Assembly (NCBI GenBank): GCA_029255685.2
Contig: CM055319.2
Location: forward strand, 9,968,747-10,032,746
Source: Silene conica
Lineage: Eukaryota; Streptophyta; Magnoliopsida; Caryophyllales; Caryophyllaceae
Reading direction: 5' to 3'
DNA: 64,000 nucleotides
Of the stretch, positions 22,999 to 33,139 are shown piece after piece. The notes under the pieces were generated by a model, which saw only the letters and a program-made list of their open reading frames with translations, did no database searches and had not been told where the DNA came from. Position 1 is the first letter of the stretch; every line of letters starts with the position of its first letter. The position numbers and the translations under genes are program-made.

Positions 22999-23250
22999 AC
23001 AGCATGTTCCGAAAATCCCCAGCATCTTTGTTCTGATGCAGCCTGCTCGTCTGCTGGTCACCTGGACTTGACGAAGGTGATATTCGAGTTAAAGCCAGCG
23101 TTTGTAGGAGAGTTGAATTCAGGTGGATATACTCCACTGCACATCTGCAGATGGCCGGGCATGTACATACAGTGAAGGAAATCGGGAAATACACGAAAAC
23201 AGCTCTGCATCTAGCAGTAATGTGAGGAAAGACTTAACGTTGTCTCTGAA
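22999..23250 (+). pseudogene. ankyrin-repeat gene fragment (ACD6-like type)
   Basis: The plus strand shows GHLDLTKVIFELKPAFVGEL followed by NSGGYTPLHI and, in a neighbouring frame, AGHVHTVKEI and TALHLAV. This is the spacing of ankyrin repeats in plant membrane ankyrin (ACD6/ITN1-like) proteins. There are frame changes and no further repeats or membrane segments, so it is a broken fragment. The short LTR element is inserted at its left edge. Confidence 0.6.
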
Positions 23251-24179
23251 ATGCTGACATGTTATGAAGGATGTGACTGTACAGAAAGCCACATATTTGC
23301 ATATTGTTGTGACTTGTGAGGTACTGTCAGTTTGCCAGCTTGATGCTTTTGTTGGATTGGTAGTAGTCATCTAGTCGAAACATATTTGCGTTATATATCG
23401 TGCTCAAATCTCATGTCTAACTCGAGTATCCACTCATTTTGTTCAGGTTATTTCTTCAGGAAAGGGTTTATTTCTGTCTTAGACATGTTAAGGAAGCCAG
23501 ACACTCGCACATACATTGACTACTTTATCGTACATGTCCGAGTATTTGCTACTTCAATGCATAAACTGTATGTCTGTATGTCATTATATCCACTGTATTA
23601 TGTACCTAATCGTTAACAATCGCAAAACTGTAAGTAATGATTGTTTAACAAAAACAGGACTGCAGGTTTCGGAATGGCTTGTAGAAACCATCCCAGATAA
23701 TTCATCTGGAAGTGAACTGCGTTAGATAGTCAATTAATTTTCCCAAGTGAAGCCGGTGAATGAGAAATCCAGGACATCCTTCACAGTACGGAGCATTAAA
23801 AGCTCGAGATGTTAGCAAGCGTATAGGTTTCAGAACTCGGATGTAGGCTCGATCAGATATGGAAGTTTAGTTCGCACAAGTTACACAGCCTGGTGTAAGG
23901 CGGTACTGTGAAAGTGATCATTACAGACGTCTTATGAGAAATATGATCAGGTTGCTAATTGGCACCTTGAATATACAATCTGATTTGATTTCCATACTTA
24001 CAAAAATAAACACCACTGCAGAAATACAGAAACCAACAAATGAATTGACTAAACTCCCAAGATGGTAATTCTATTAAAAACTGAATAACCATTAACCATT
24101 ACATTAATAGAGTTAAACTGTCTATTGTACTGCAACCCAAACAGAATAACTACGGACAACTGCAGAAATATTGTTCTGA
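23251..24179. other. spacer between ankyrin fragment and MAPK gene
   Basis: No gene seen. The part near 24179 is probably the MAPK 3' untranslated region. Confidence 0.4.
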
Positions 24180-25461
24180 TCAAGTATCGATATGGTATAA
24201 TAACATCTCATCCCATATCATCTTCCTGATCTTCTCGACTCCAACATCGGCCTCCACGTCAACCACACATGGATATGGAGTCGGTTGGCTTGTAAGGGAA
24301 TAATACATACTTTGCATGTAAGGGTGCTGCAATGCCTCTGCAGCCGTTATCCTTTTTCTTGGATCAAACTGCAACATTTTGTTTAGCAAGTCCAACCCCT
24401 CTCCATCCGCATACGGGTATAACGACTCGAATGGGACCCCGGGTGTATAAGGCAATGATTTGAGTAGCATTAGTGCCTCAAAACTTGTAAAGAACCCCAG
24501 ATTCGAGTTATCTTGTGTTCCCAAAATAGAGATGATTTTGATCAGCTGGTCCACTGCGTTATTTCCCGGGAAGAGGGGATTTCCGCCAAGCAGTTCCGCG
24601 AATATGCAGCCTACCGACCAGACATCAATGGAAGGTCCATAGGTCGGACATTGGAGGAGGAGTTCCGGTGCCCTATACCACCGTGTTACCACATATTCCG
24701 ATGCTGGCTGGGATTGAGGTAGACCTTTCGTGGTTGTCGCTAGTCCAAAATCACATATTTTCAGGTCATAGTGACCGCTCACTAGCAGATTCCCCGGCTT
24801 CAAATCACGGTGTATGATGTTGGAAGAATGTAGATAGTCCAAGCCATTAAGCAACTGCATGAATTTGATACAGGGCGAATTAGAAACTACGTATTGTTCT
24901 AAGTTAAATTTGTAGTACTAGCTAGACGTATGTATTACAGAATGTCTGAAACCTTAAACAAAGAATTATAAAGAATGGAACATGATAAAAGAAAGTTTGA
25001 CGTACCTGAAACATCAAATACTTGACGGTGTTATTTGGGAACCGTTGAAAAGGGCGAATCTTACTGCCAAGATCCGCATCCATAAGCTCAAAAACAAAGT
25101 AGACATCCTCGCACTCAACTGATGGAATCATAACATCTTTCAAAGCAATAACATTCTGATGGCGAACATGACGCAAGATTTTCAACTCCCTCAAGGCCTT
25201 CAAAGCTTCTTCGGAATTCTCAACAACGTTAATCTTCTTAATAGCAACTTGTTCCTTAGTGAGGGTATTAAGACAAGAACAAACGACACCATAGGCACCC
25301 CTGCCTATGGCATCTATAGGCTCGTACTTGGGTTCGACCTCAAACATAGTGTCCCAAATTTTAAAGAATTTATGGCCGTTGTGAGGGTGAGTGTTGCGAA
25401 AATTGCTGTTGATGACACCAAACTTATTACGGTGAATCGCGTTATTACGGTGCTGCATCAT
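24180..25461 (-). CDS. group-C-like MAP kinase with S-E-Y activation loop
   Basis: Two exons, 25006-25461 and 24180-24854, joined at a GT-AG intron between FQ and LLNGLDYLH; 376 residues, close to MPK1/2/7 (about 370). Features: glycine loop GRGAYG 53-58, catalytic lysine 75 in VAIKK, HRDLKPGNLLV 167-177, DFG 187-189, EYVVTRWYRAPELLL 205-219, GIDVWSVG-type block and a C-terminal WDEMLLYH common-docking-like end. HRDLKPGNLLV and the WDEML-YH ending point to plant group C. MAPKs are activated by dual phosphorylation of T-x-Y by a MAPKK. Here the loop reads PASEYVVT, so Ser204 takes the Thr place, the usual preceding Met is Ala, and the region around 131-145 is unlike known members. It is probably functional but divergent. 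Confidence 0.93.
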
Positions 25462-25564
25462 GATGAGACTGAATATATGTGAGTTTAGTGTATGTAAGAG
25501 ATAAAGAACGAAAGAGATGATCGAGTAGAAGGGGGTGTAATACTGTAATGGCGTATGATGTATT

Positions 25565-25575
25565 GTATTTATATA
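25565..25575 (-). promoter_or_regulatory. TATA box of the MAPK gene
   Basis: On the minus strand TATATAAATAC lies about 105 bp upstream of the ATG at 25461. Sequence, strand and spacing fit a plant core promoter. Confidence 0.55.
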
Positions 25576-25789
25576 AGTCTAAAGCTAACATCACTGATTC
25601 TAGTCCTAATACAATTCAAGTTTATAACTCAAACAAACTTAATTTATTTACTATTTTCCGATTTCCTAGTAGAAACCAAATAGTTAGTACCTATGGTGTT
25701 ATAACAGACGAAGCTACATGCCACAGCCCAGGGTAGCTATTTATTAACAACTACGAAGTATATATTAAGCAACTTAGTATGCAACAAAA

Positions 25790-26096
25790 TGCACGTGGCA
25801 TAATGGTAATTAATAGAGGGGTTAATACATCTCTTAATGTGAAGAGGTCATGGGTTCAAGGAACGTAATGTGTATTTTAGGATTTATTATTAATTTTGAC
25901 ATTTTAATTTATAAATAAAAGTATTTTTAAAAGATTTATTATTATTTTGATTATAATTTTATTCATTGTTTATACTAGTATCAAGAATGCTTTAAAATTG
26001 AGTAAATTTGTTAGAAAAAAGCAATACATAGTTTAATAATTCATAAGTATGTTTTATACTTTGCTAAAATTCTTATTAAAAAAAAAAAAAAAAAAA
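25790..26096 (+). repeat. possible tRNA-derived SINE
   Basis: TGGCATAATGG (25796-25806) fits an A box of an RNA polymerase III promoter, and GGTTCAAGGAAC (25853-25864) is a fair B box at the expected distance. An A18 run ends the segment near 26096. No target duplication was found and the body is AT-rich, so this could be a chance or decayed element. Confidence 0.35.
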
Positions 26097-26851
26097 CGTT
26101 AGACGACATATTGTGTGTCGTCTCCCTAAAGAATATGTACATATCGATAAAATAAAAATCGGCCCAGGTACAAATTTTGTCCTAGCTTCGTACTCCTCCC
26201 TACTTTGTTTATTTAGACATCATCCATTGCTAAAATAAAAATCGGCCCTGAGATCAACCAAATGGCTCAAAAATAATAATATTAATAGTAAATTTTATTA
26301 TATTAGTAATACTAAATACGAGTATGATTTAATAAAAAAATATGTCTTTTCACCTTAAAATATGTCAAGAAAAGATGTCGGAATTCTTTTAGTATGTATT
26401 ATGATCCTCAATATACTTGTATGTTGACGGAACTTGTATAACCTGACTCGTGTGACACATCTAATCACAATAGTCAATCGATTAGTCTCATTTAAAACGT
26501 ATGTGTCTGTCTTAATATTAAAACAGGTTAAATATATTCTCACATATGCATATAAAACAAATTCACTAGTTTTCAATATGCATTATATCTTTATCGTATT
26601 TATTACGAGTTAATATACTCGTATATTAAATTACATAGTTATTTGTGTTTTATCAAATTAATTTATCAATGTAGTACAAGATTATCATATAATTTAATTT
26701 TTTCATCTGAAATTAAAGGGGTGGCCGGATGTTTGAAATTAGAGAGAAAATATTAGAGAGATTAGCGAGGGAGAATGAAAAGAGAAATGGGAGGGTATAA
26801 TTGTCAACAGTGTACTACGATGAGTAAAATGTGTACTGCTGTGAAATTAAT
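26097..26851. other. AT-rich spacer
   Basis: No gene seen. Two short copies of AAAATAAAAATCGGCCC (near 26150 and 26233) and a Stowaway-like fragment (TACTCCTCCCTACTTTGTTT, 26191) are present. Confidence 0.4.
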
Positions 26852-26947
26852 TACTATCCTCCGTTTTTATATAATGTACCCATTTGTTGAATATATGAAT
26901 GTAGTATTTTAATAAAATGGGTACATTATATAAAAATGGAGGAAGTA
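26852..26947. mobile_element. short Stowaway-type MITE
   Basis: TA-flanked hairpin of about 96 bp. The left arm CCTCCGTTTTTATATAATGT and continuing ACCCATTT match the right arm AAATGGGTACATTATATAAA (ending GGAGGAAGTA) with few mismatches. TA target and CTCC(G)T-type ends are Tc1/mariner Stowaway traits. Confidence 0.8.
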
Positions 26948-28535
26948 TAAGGTTAGATTTAGTTTACCGGCTAAGTAGGTAAACATAATGACAATCAAAT
27001 AAGTAAAATAAATTATAGAGGGGCAGTAATAGAAAATAATAATTCACAATGACATTTTTAGAAAAAAAAAAATATATATTATAGTGGATGAGAGCTTCAA
27101 ACTCTATTTATTACACTATTTAAACACATCTATACCCCTTACTAAAATATGGGTAAGGCAAGTTATTATTCATAATAAATAATAACTTTTCTACTCTATT
27201 TTAATGGACCTTATTTATTTGGACTTTTTTCTTACTTTTATTCTACTCTACTTTCATGACTCGTCTTTCATGAGCGGTGTTTATTTGGTCTTTTCTTACT
27301 TTTATTTGGATGACTTTGATGTCACAACTAATTAACATTCTAACAGTACTGCTCTTTGTCTTCCACAACTACGCTGTCGGGTTTGTCTTGATCGACATAT
27401 TAATTATATTTGTATTCCTTTTGTGTTCATTTGTTATTGTTCAGGTGGTTACAAAGTTGTGTACAAGATTAAAGAAGAGAATCATAGTCAAGTATTCATC
27501 TGATTTTTGTAGTTTACATATGATTTTGGTCAGTAAATTTTATCACCCTTCTCCCCCTTTCGGGTATTGACCTAAACAACTTTGCTTGATTTAACATCGT
27601 TAATGTTTGTATTCCCATTTCTTAATCTTGATTAAGTAAAAAAAAGTGGGTGATATTTTTAAGGCGGTGATAGAGACGAAGTTAGGAAAAAGTTTGGCTT
27701 TATGATAAATTAAAATGGGGTTAAAATCGTATAATAGTTATTTGGCGAAAGAACTATCGTTAACAAAATAGGTTTGAACGATAATTTAAACAAATGAAGC
27801 AAATTGTTAAAATCTCAAAATTCAAAAATAAATCTTGATATATACAGCCTACCATCCTCTAACCGATGACCTCTTGCAACTATTGCAACTAAAAATACTT
27901 ATCATCTTACGTAGTATTGCCACCGTGCCACATGTGTTTTATTAAACATTATTCTCCTCATTTATTACCTGTTTTTAAAAAGCTAATCCGGACTGTGGCC
28001 CGTCTGGCTTGACATAACTTCGTCTCTGAGCGGTGGCCGGTGAGAATAGTTAAAAACAGATACTTTGTAAAAACAAGGTTTATACAAATGACATAATTTG
28101 ATTCATATGATCAAATGTACGTTTAACTTTTAAACGATAACTAAACACATAAAGGTAACTACAACGGATTGTAAACTATGTATTGATGACTAAAAGGTGA
28201 AGCAGTAAAAACAGATACTCATACCATCGATAAATCAATAATGGAGTAGTTTATACTTGACTAGTCGAATAATTGCCAAAACTTGTTTATATACAAGGTA
28301 TTTGTGTCAAACAATATACTCATACAAGTTTTCCGGTAACACGGAGTAGTTAGTATATCTTCCAATTTATTCACCTATTTACCTTTTTATTTTTATTTTA
28401 TTTTATTTTTTGAAGAGTATTTTAGTCATATGTAAAAATGAAAAAATAAGAAATGAATTGGATGAAGTAATTACACTCCAAAAGATATGTCCTTGAGCTC
28501 TTGAATCCAACTGATCTAACCCTGCTTCCTGGTCA
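26948..28535. other. AT-rich spacer between MITE and USP gene
   Basis: No gene seen. An open stretch at 27277-27570 (plus) is rich in hydrophobic residues but has no start context, homology or membrane-protein pattern I trust. The last ~100 bases before 28536 are probably the 3' end of the USP-domain transcript. Confidence 0.4.
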
Positions 28536-30128
28536 TCATCGTTGAAGAGAGGATCCGAAACAACAATACAAGGAACTGAAGTTGGGAGGTTGCTGATGCT
28601 GATGCTGAGGCTGAGGCTCACCATCACCTTGTTCAGGCGCGGCTTTGGGAGACTGAGATTGATGTTGAAGCTCGGAAGACATAATGTCCTTGCCTTGACA
28701 TATGACCTTAACCTCACACCTGCCTCCCACCGCGCCTTGTATTACCTCGTCTGCAACTATATTCCCATTCGATTTTCCTGCCCTAAGTTTTCTGTTCCAT
28801 CATTATCCACATATCTTATATTTCTCACTGAACAAACAACTTACTGAGACAGAAGGAGTATATATAATACATTAATACTACTCGCACCTACCTGAGATTG
28901 GACTTGGAAATTCCGAGAATGAGCTTTGGAATGTTAAGTACAGAAATTAGGTCTACAATTGCCTTTCCTACACAATCACTCTCAATCAATATCGTCTCCA
29001 CTTGTACCTGTTTTGTCATTTATTTGCTCCCCAATTAGAACAAAAAGCACTTGTACCTTTTTTGTCATTTATTTGCTCCCCAATTAGAACAAAAAGCAGG
29101 GCGAATCCAGGATTAACGGTTTGGGTAGCAAAATAAAATTAAAAAGGTAAAATACTAGTAAGGGGCATCAGGTTGAAAAACAAAGTCTTTAGTGTTTTTA
29201 CCATTGTGCCATAAGATATTTACTGTATATTTAATTGGATATCAGTAATTTATCTATAATTCAACAATATTCGGGGCAGAAAAACCCGTCTTCTAACAAT
29301 TTTTTTAAGTTTGGCTTAGGGCCCGCCACCCCTTGCTACTAGCTAGTTTCGCCCCTGACAAAAAGGCATCTACTATTACAACAACATTATCCTTATCCTA
29401 GCGTCTCAATGACTCCCGCAAATTGTGAAATTGCGGGATAAGAGGAGTCGCAAAAAGACATATGCTTTTGTTATTGAAACAGGAGGCCAGGGATTGATAG
29501 TATTATTACCAGATGAGTATTGCATTTATCGACGTACTTGGTAAGGAGTTGCCTTCTCTTATTACTTTCCTGAGTGACAAAGTTGTCAACCAAATCTCGA
29601 CTCACTTGATTCTTGTGCACCCAGCCTCCTCCCACTGCATTTCAAACAATTATAAATTTAATTTTGAGTGCGGAAATGTAAATCGTGAATCCAAGTATGG
29701 AAAGACAAGTGGGAGTTACATGGACTAGGGATGAATTTAATCTCGGCGAAGATATGAACAAGATATACAAGAGTACTTCCAGGAACAACGGCATTGTTAA
29801 GAGCCCAGGATAGAGCATCGGAGCTAGACTCGCTCTTGCCTACGGCGACATACACGACATTACTAGCATCCGAAGATCTCAGAGTGTTTATATCAATAGA
29901 GAACAAACTAGTAGTTTGTATACTATTATTGTTTCCTTTCTCCCGATGAATATGTGATGTCGATGAAGTTATCTCATCCACTTCCTCAATGATCTCCAGG
30001 TTACGATATGTGGTTGTGCGATCGCTCCACTCATTTATGGGTTCAAACCCGAGTTCTCGAAAAATATCACCCTCCTCTTCAAAAACAGGTAAACTACTTT
30101 CGCCTTTATCTTTGACCTGTGACGACAT
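28536..30128 (-). CDS. universal-stress-protein (USP) domain protein of the U-box/kinase N-terminal type
   Basis: Four exons: 29720-30128, 29510-29634, 28892-29007, 28536-28791. All introns are GT-AG; joined length is 906 nt, 301 residues. Residues 1-90 are an acidic extension (LGFEPINEW is a conserved phrase in this subfamily). Residues ~91-238 are a USP alpha/beta domain: VVYVAVGKSESSSDALSWAL, TLVYLVHIFAEI, then SPLGGGWVHKNQV, RRQLLTKYVDKC, VQVETILIESDCVGKAI, VLNIPKLILGISKSNLRKLR and CEVKVICQGKD. This fold is the N-terminal half of plant U-box/USP kinases, but neither U-box nor kinase follows; instead there is a Gln/Pro-rich tail ending CCFGSSLQR. The G-2x-G-9x-G(S/T) nucleotide-binding pattern is not clearly kept. 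The role is inferred only as stress or nucleotide sensing. Confidence 0.9.
29000..29097 (-). repeat. 49-bp tandem duplication across a USP-gene splice acceptor
   Basis: 29000-29048 and 29049-29097 are the same 49 bases with one visible difference. On the gene strand each copy holds the intron end and the first eight bases of exon 3 (GTACAAGT). The copy used here ends CAG|G; the upstream one ends AAG|G. Confidence 0.85.
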
Positions 30129-30554
30129 TATCTGTCAATGGTATTAGCACGTCGGAGGAGAACCCGGTCGTCGTATCGGCCGCAAACCAATATTGCAATG
30201 AATGATTATATGGACATTAATTTGTGATAGTTTTATGTTGGAGCTTGGCTAATTACGAGATGCAGGAGCCAGGCGAGTATGTATGTATGTATGTAACTAA
30301 TGTATGTATAATTTGTATATAGGTAGGAATTAATAGTGTGTATTTAATTGACTTTGTCATAGTTTAGTAAGTTGTTGAGCGAGTTATAGCGAGGTATGAT
30401 GTCAATCTTGAAGAACAGGAGAAGTTCAACGTTTTTAGTTACAGATGATACACTATGAAGTCGAGTTCAAAATGGAATATGCGAATACGCGAGAGAATCA
30501 CGGAACCTCTGCCAACTAACTTGTCAATGCTAACTAATATATAAATACGTACTT
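30129..30554. other. upstream region of the USP gene
   Basis: No gene seen; presumably promoter. A short TATG repeat (GTATGTATGTATGTA) is at ~30276-30294. Confidence 0.4.
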
Positions 30555-31970
30555 GCTATCGCATATTTTAGCCGTAAATTTAGCCTCATAATTAACTAGT
30601 TTTAAACCCGTGCAAAATGCACGGGTATATTTTTAGAAAAAATGTGATGGATAATTAATATTACCGAATAGTGTCAATAATACGTGAATATTTTGCATTC
30701 AATTTCTATTATATTGATAATACGTTAAATTGCACGGGTTGTTTTCAAATCGTATAATTCTAAATATGTATCATCAGAACTAAATTATAAATGTTCATAA
30801 ATTTTGTTTTATATCTAACGTCTATACACATTTTTATCAAAATTTAATTTTGTTTTATATCTAACGTCTATATACTCTTGTTTGTGACTTGATTTTCGCA
30901 AGATATTTCAATTGATGATATATTTTGGACCAACATTTTAGTCAAAATGTTGTGTAGGATATATTTTGGACCAACATTTTAGTCTTTTTATAAGTATATA
31001 TTTTGTTTTTAGGTTTAGTTTTAATCGTTTTGTTGATGACTTGATTTTCGCAAAATTAAAATTTAAATATATGCTTAAAACTAAACCATTATTGGGTATA
31101 TATAAAATGGTTATACTGTATTATATTTATTATTTTAATTTTGATGATTAATAGAATACGGTTTATATATTTTGGACCAACATTTTAGTTTTTTAAGTAT
31201 ATATTTTATTTTAATGTTTAGTTTTAACCGTTTTGTTTATGACTTGAATTTCGCAAAATTAAAATATATGCTTAAAACTAAACCATTATTAGGTACTATT
31301 GGATATATATAAAACGGTTGTACTGTATTATATAAAATATTTTTTTGCCGTAAATTGTTTATAATCGTAATGGTTATTCTAAGTATTTAAATTGTTATCT
31401 AATCGTTTTAGACGGGCCATACATATTCGATTATCTAATATTTAATTTTATGTTATACAAATTTACCGTTTTTCGTAGAAATTCATTATTTATATAAAAA
31501 TTCATGATTTATATAAAAATGTTACTAATATTTCTGAAACTACGATATTAGGCATTTGTTAAGAATTACAGGCGGTTATGTTACAGGATATTCATCAAAA
31601 TCCTTATGGGACCCACCTGACTGGAAAAGAAAATAAAATTAAATGTTGTGTTGATGAGGTGGCTCAACCACAGCTTCAGAAATGTTTCTGAAATTATATA
31701 GATAAGATTATTTGCGCGCGGCCCTTTCGTTTTGAGCCTTTAGATTTCTTATTTCACTTTTATATTTTCATTTCTAATTTTTTTTTATCATTTAGTACTA
31801 GAAGACTACTTCCTGCGTGTCGAATCTTGGAGTCTCGTTTTTAGTTTAAGAAACGTTTTTAGTAGTTTAGAAAATGTATCGCTATTCTACACTTTCTATG
31901 TTCACTTCTACAAGATGAGCAATATCAAATTTGCCTATATAAGAGGTGCTAGTCAATGAAATACCGCTTT
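30555..31970 (+). mobile_element. old Ty3-type LTR fragment, split by Helitron C
   Basis: The parts outside the Helitron (about 30555-30595 and 31708-31970) match the LTR at 45998-46300: GCATATTTTAGCCG, TTATTTGCGCGCG, GAGCCTTTAGATTTCTTATT, GAATCTTGGAGTCTCGTTTT and GTCAATGAAATACCGCTT are shared. Both ends are cut short and no internal region is attached, so it is a truncated solo-type LTR, clearly diverged from the 46-kb copy. Confidence 0.8.
30596..31707 (-). mobile_element. non-autonomous Helitron C
   Basis: Minus-strand 5' end A|TCTTATCTATATAATTTC at 31707, with a TCAGAAA/TTTCTGA hairpin just inside. The 3' end has hairpin ACCCGTGCA/TGCACGGGT, then CTAG at 30596-30599 and host T. The empty site exists in the related LTR near 46053 (CCAATTATTTGCGCGCG), confirming insertion between A and T without target duplication. 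The 1112 bp contain no protein but two diverged copies of a ~165-bp module (30961-31125 and 31167-31333). Confidence 0.88.
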
Positions 31971-32689
31971 TGATGTAAAACCCATCGCAAAGCAGAAATA
32001 TAAACAAAGCAGCATATGGAAAAATGCGCGGAATTAAAACTTTTTAACCTGAACTATACAATGCGAGTTGAATTTAGAACTAAAACAAAATGCGGAAACT
32101 GAAACTAAAATAATTATTTAAATTAAGATACAACAAGTCAAACGGGGATGGTATGTACATTCCACGAATATCAAATAAGAAATAAACGAAACTTGCTAAA
32201 CAATATAGAAGTGTAGTCATGTCGATGTGCAACATCGCTCGCTAGCTCTCAGTCGAATCCTCATATCAGCACCAACCTACATACATGAAACATGTATGCC
32301 ACAATCAGTGGGGAGTAACTCGAAGTTCACCCAGACACTTTTCATCAGAAAACACGCAAGCATGCCTATATGGATTATATACAAGCAAACATGTTCAGAT
32401 ACAATAACAAATCACAAGAGACATGCATATCAATCAACAGATCATCATGTGATAGCTATACTTTCAAACATCATGCGATACTTAACATATTCAAGTCACA
32501 AGATAACATACTAACAAAGTATAGAAATCCAATTCTCATCTCAATGACTAGTTCAGCGGCAAACACTCAAGGCATAACCAGACACTCTTATCAACAAGTA
32601 AAGAGCTCAGATGTCAGCTTAAGGCATATCCCAGTACCACACTATCAAATCATAACAGAGTATCTGCTTCAGCGGCCAACTTAAGGCAT
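31971..32689. other. spacer leading into a minisatellite
   Basis: No gene seen. From ~32540 degenerate phrases (TTAAGGCATAACCAGACAC, TCAGCTTAAGGCATATCCCA) look like early, diverged members of the following array. Confidence 0.4.
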
Positions 32690-33139
32690 AACCAGACACA
32701 ACAAACTCAAGTAATGGGTCAAGAGGTGAGCTTAACACATATCTTGCTACCAAACACAAGTATTGGGTCGAGAGGTGAGCTTAACACATATCCCAACACC
32801 AAACACAAGTAATGGGTCCAGAGGTGAGCTTAACACATATCCCACTACAAACAAAAGTAATGGGTCCAGAGATGAGCTTAACACATATCTCAACATACAA
32901 ACACAAGTAATGGGTCCAGAGATGAGCTTAACACATATCCCATTATCACACACAAGTATTGGGTCTAGAGGTGAGCTTAACACATATCCCAATACATAGT
33001 TATTACACACTGGGTCCAAAGATGAGCTTAACACATACCCCAATATGCAACAGCCGATCACGTGTCAGGTCTAGAGGTGAGCTTAATACATATCCTGACA
33101 CACCACATCCATACACATACCGGGTCCACAGGTGAGCTT
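32690..33139 (+). repeat. minisatellite of ~50-bp units, left block
   Basis: About nine units of 47-59 bp, each with GGGTCCAGAGGTGAGCTTAA followed by CACATATCCC and a variable A/C-rich part. The array continues at 41356 in the same phase after an inserted LTR element. Confidence 0.9.

Noticed and set aside
27277-27570. 97-codon hydrophobic frame, possible membrane protein
   Set aside because: TTT/ATT-rich DNA gives Phe/Ile/Leu runs by chance; no homology, promoter or neighbouring exon supports a gene.
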